Positions 21,188 through 22,807 of a DNA stretch of 22,807 bases are shown here, in pieces; positions within the stretch are counted from its first letter, which is position 1, and each line of letters begins with the position of its first letter. This stretch comes from Gammaproteobacteria bacterium. GTDB lineage: Bacteria; Pseudomonadota; Gammaproteobacteria; UBA9214. The DNA is taken from the NCBI GenBank assembly GCA_029859555.1, contig JAOUCV010000001.1, forward strand, positions 1-22,807, given 5' to 3'. Both the position numbers and the translations under genes were made by a program. The notes beneath the pieces were generated by a model, which did no database searches, was not told where the DNA came from, and worked only from the letters and a program-made list of their open reading frames with translations.

Positions 21188-22237
21188 TTAACTTAAATCA
21201 AGGTCCAGCTCGGGATTGTCCTCGTAGCCTCGCACGGCAGCCACGGCCTGCGCCCAACGCGGGTCATTGTGCAGGCTCTTGATATCGATCGGATGACGGC
21301 CATGCATGCGCATCATACGGGTATGTGCGACCGGGTTTTCATAACTGCCGAGCGATTCCGCCACCAGGCCGGAGGCCTCCCTGTCATTACAGACCAGCAC
21401 CATGTCACAGCCTGCCTCCAGTGCAGTGCCGGCACGGGCAACATGGTCACCGGCACAGGCAGCACCTTCCATGCTCAGGTCATCACTGAAAACCAGGCCG
21501 TTAAAATGCAGATGATCACGCAAAATATCCTTGATCCAGCGCGAGGAAAATCCGGCAGGCCAGGAATCGACATCGGAATAAACCACGTGCGCCATCATGA
21601 TGGCGGCAATACCTGCATGAATCATGCGCCTGAACGGCACAATATCCCACTGTTCAATATCCTGGTAGCGACGCTCATCAAGCGGGAGTGCCAGGTGCGA
21701 ATCGGCGGCTACTGCGCCATGACCAGGGAAGTGCTTGCCGGTCGCCGCCATGCCGGCATCATGCATACCTGACTGGTAGGCCTGTGCCAGTTCGGCAACC
21801 GCCTCCGGGCGCTGATGTAATGCGCGGTCACCGATGATGGTAGATACCCCGAAGTCCAGATCCAGCACCGGGGCAAAACTTAGATCGATACCGGCAGCGC
21901 GCAGTTCCGAGGCCATCAGCCAGCCGGTTGTTCTGGCAAGATGTTTAGCCCGGGCCTTGTCCTTGTCGTAAATCTTTCCGAGACAGGCCAGCGGTGGCAG
22001 GTGTGTAAATTCGTCCTTGAAACGCTGCACGCGCCCGCCTTCCTGGTCAACCGCAACCAGCAGGTGCGGATCTCGCAGTTGATGAATATCGGCGACCAGT
22101 GCAGCAAGCTGTTCTGCCGAACCGTAATTACGGGCAAACAGAATTACCCCACCGATGGCCGGATGCAGCAGCAACTCCCGGTCCTCCGGAGTTAACTCGT
22201 AACCTTCGACATCAGCCATCAACGGACCCAGTGTCAT
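21188..22237 (-). CDS. nagZ: Beta-N-acetylhexosaminidase NagZ
   Basis: 349 residues, glycoside hydrolase family 3, cytoplasmic (no signal peptide). Removes N-acetylglucosamine from GlcNAc-anhydromuropeptides in cell-wall recycling. Landmarks are VAVDQEGGRVQRF (61-73), KHFPGHG (168-174) with the DSHLALP loop (179-185), which holds the catalytic Asp-His pair, and FSDDLSMEGA (250-259) with the nucleophile Asp252. Its ATG lies inside the stop of the upstream permease (ATGA, 22234-22237), so the two proteins are probably translated together. The two genes after it handle purines, an association also known from Pseudomonas, where the methylthioinosine phosphorylase neighbours nagZ. Confidence 0.95.
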   Translation of the reverse strand: MTLGPLMADVEGYELTPEDRELLLHPAIGGVILFARNYGSAEQLAALVADIHQLRDPHLLVAVDQEGGRVQRFKDEFTHLPPLACLGKIYDKDKARAKHLARTTGWLMASELRAAGIDLSFAPVLDLDFGVSTIIGDRALHQRPEAVAELAQAYQSGMHDAGMAATGKHFPGHGAVAADSHLALPLDERRYQDIEQWDIVPFRRMIHAGIAAIMMAHVVYSDVDSWPAGFSSRWIKDILRDHLHFNGLVFSDDLSMEGAACAGDHVARAGTALEAGCDMVLVCNDREASGLVAESLGSYENPVAHTRMMRMHGRHPIDIKSLHNDPRWAQAVAAVRGYEDNPELDLDLS

Positions 22238-22807
22238 TTCCGGTCTTTCTCCTCACTGATCATGCGTATATCCAGTTTATCGCGCAGCCGGTCGCCAAGC
22301 AGATTGACAGACAACACCACTGCAAAAATCGCCACGCCCGGCACGATAACCATGTGCGGGGCAACCAGCATGTAACGGGTGCCGTCACGAATCATGGCAC
22401 CCCACGAGGCCCCCGGTGGCTGTACACCAAGCCCCAGAAATGACAGGCCGGCCTCCGCTATCACAACCGCCGCAATGCCAAAGGTCGCCTCGACGATCAA
22501 GGGTGCCAGCATCAGCGGCAGCAGGTGTTTGCGAATAATACGCCATTTCGATGTGCCCAGCGCCTCTGCTGCCTGTACATGCTCCCGGTGCTTCAGTGAA
22601 AGTACCTGCGCGCGTGACAGACGTGCATAGCCAACCCAGCCGACGATCGTCAGGGCAATAACCACATTGCCGATACCTGGGCCTAATAACCCGGCCAGTG
22701 CGATCGCCAGCAGGATGCCCGGAAAAGCCATAAACACGTCTACAGTCAACACAGCAAGCCGGTCCCACCAGCCGCCTTGGTAGGCCGAAGCCGTACCGAA
22801 CAGCGTA
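22234..22807 (-). CDS. DppC/OppC-type ABC transporter permease (5' end cut by the window)
   Basis: The frame is open to the right edge, giving about 191 residues of a binding-protein-dependent transport permease. Visible are VDVFMAFPGILLAIALAG, a helix cluster, and the cytoplasmic EAA loop (VQAAEALGTSKWRIIRKHLLP) that docks on the ATPase. The late EAGLSFLGLGVQPPGASWGAMI typical of DppC/OppC proteins and a final helix follow. These permeases import di- or oligopeptides, or nickel. The residues before the internal GTG at 22752 (GGWWDRLAV) match the family too, so that codon is not the start. The four-base overlap with nagZ suggests that muropeptide or peptide uptake feeds the recycling enzyme. 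Other transporter subunits are expected to the right of the window. Confidence 0.9.
   Translation of the reverse strand, partial: TLFGTASAYQGGWWDRLAVLTVDVFMAFPGILLAIALAGLLGPGIGNVVIALTIVGWVGYARLSRAQVLSLKHREHVQAAEALGTSKWRIIRKHLLPLMLAPLIVEATFGIAAVVIAEAGLSFLGLGVQPPGASWGAMIRDGTRYMLVAPHMVIVPGVAIFAVVLSVNLLGDRLRDKLDIRMISEEKDRK

Noticed and set aside
1..22807. CRISPR array, tRNA or rRNA gene, insertion sequence or att site
   Set aside because: No regularly spaced repeats, cloverleaf-like segments, transposase frames or terminal repeat pairs were seen by eye; a covariance-model and repeat search would settle it.

Overview
The window looks like chromosomal DNA of a gammaproteobacterium, and the gene content suggests an aquatic, possibly sulfur-associated lineage. 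The evidence is a CsiV-family cell-wall protein directly behind mfd, a methylthioinosine-type phosphorylase, DusA, NagZ, a set of periplasmic rhodanese/DsrE proteins, intermediate GC, and dense ATGA-type gene overlaps. I saw no rRNA, tRNA, CRISPR array or insertion sequence. No part stands out in composition except AT-rich regulatory gaps.

Left edge (1-570). The window opens on the first six codons of a minus-strand gene. Upstream of them lie a good Shine-Dalgarno, a perfect -10 box and a Fur-box-like sequence set in a long near-perfect palindrome, so the truncated gene is probably iron-regulated. An unrecognised plus-strand ORF (108-449) follows, with a weak terminator behind it. Positions 571-1119 encode a standalone DUF7931-type protein, and 1154-1669 (minus) a DUF1269 glycine-rich stress-type protein.

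Arsenosugar block (1785-9142, all minus). Eight genes overlap or nearly touch. In transcription order they are dusA, a fatty-acid-hydroxylase/sterol-desaturase-family membrane enzyme, a TVP38/DedA membrane protein, a MerA-like FAD disulfide oxidoreductase, the radical SAM protein ArsS, an ArsM-type arsenite methyltransferase, and two glycosyltransferase-like proteins of the TIGR04283 and TIGR04282 types. The last four match the recognised arsenosugar gene set. Three membrane/redox genes fused tightly upstream raise the untested possibility that the product is moved across, or built into, a membrane lipid (an arsenolipid).

Central plus-strand block (9338-12617). A small secreted BamE-like protein, a type I-beta DAHP synthase (first step of the shikimate pathway), a 51-residue secreted Pro/Glu-rich microprotein, a periplasmic rhodanese closed by a strong terminator, and a secreted DsrE-family protein. 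The last three look like a periplasmic sulfur-handling group. A 766-residue RND/MMPL-type exporter lies convergent to it (12631-14931, minus), and a DUF2892 two-helix membrane protein, a domain found joined to rhodanese in YgaP, lies on its other side.

Right block. mfd (transcription-repair coupling factor) starts immediately behind a strong terminator, and csiV follows it. On the minus strand a co-directional group runs inward from the right edge: a DppC/OppC-type permease (cut by the edge), nagZ (4-base overlap), a hypoxanthine phosphoribosyltransferase and methylthioinosine phosphorylase. The last two form a two-step salvage route, with hypoxanthine released by one and recaptured as IMP by the other. 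The permease/nagZ pair links peptide uptake with cell-wall recycling.
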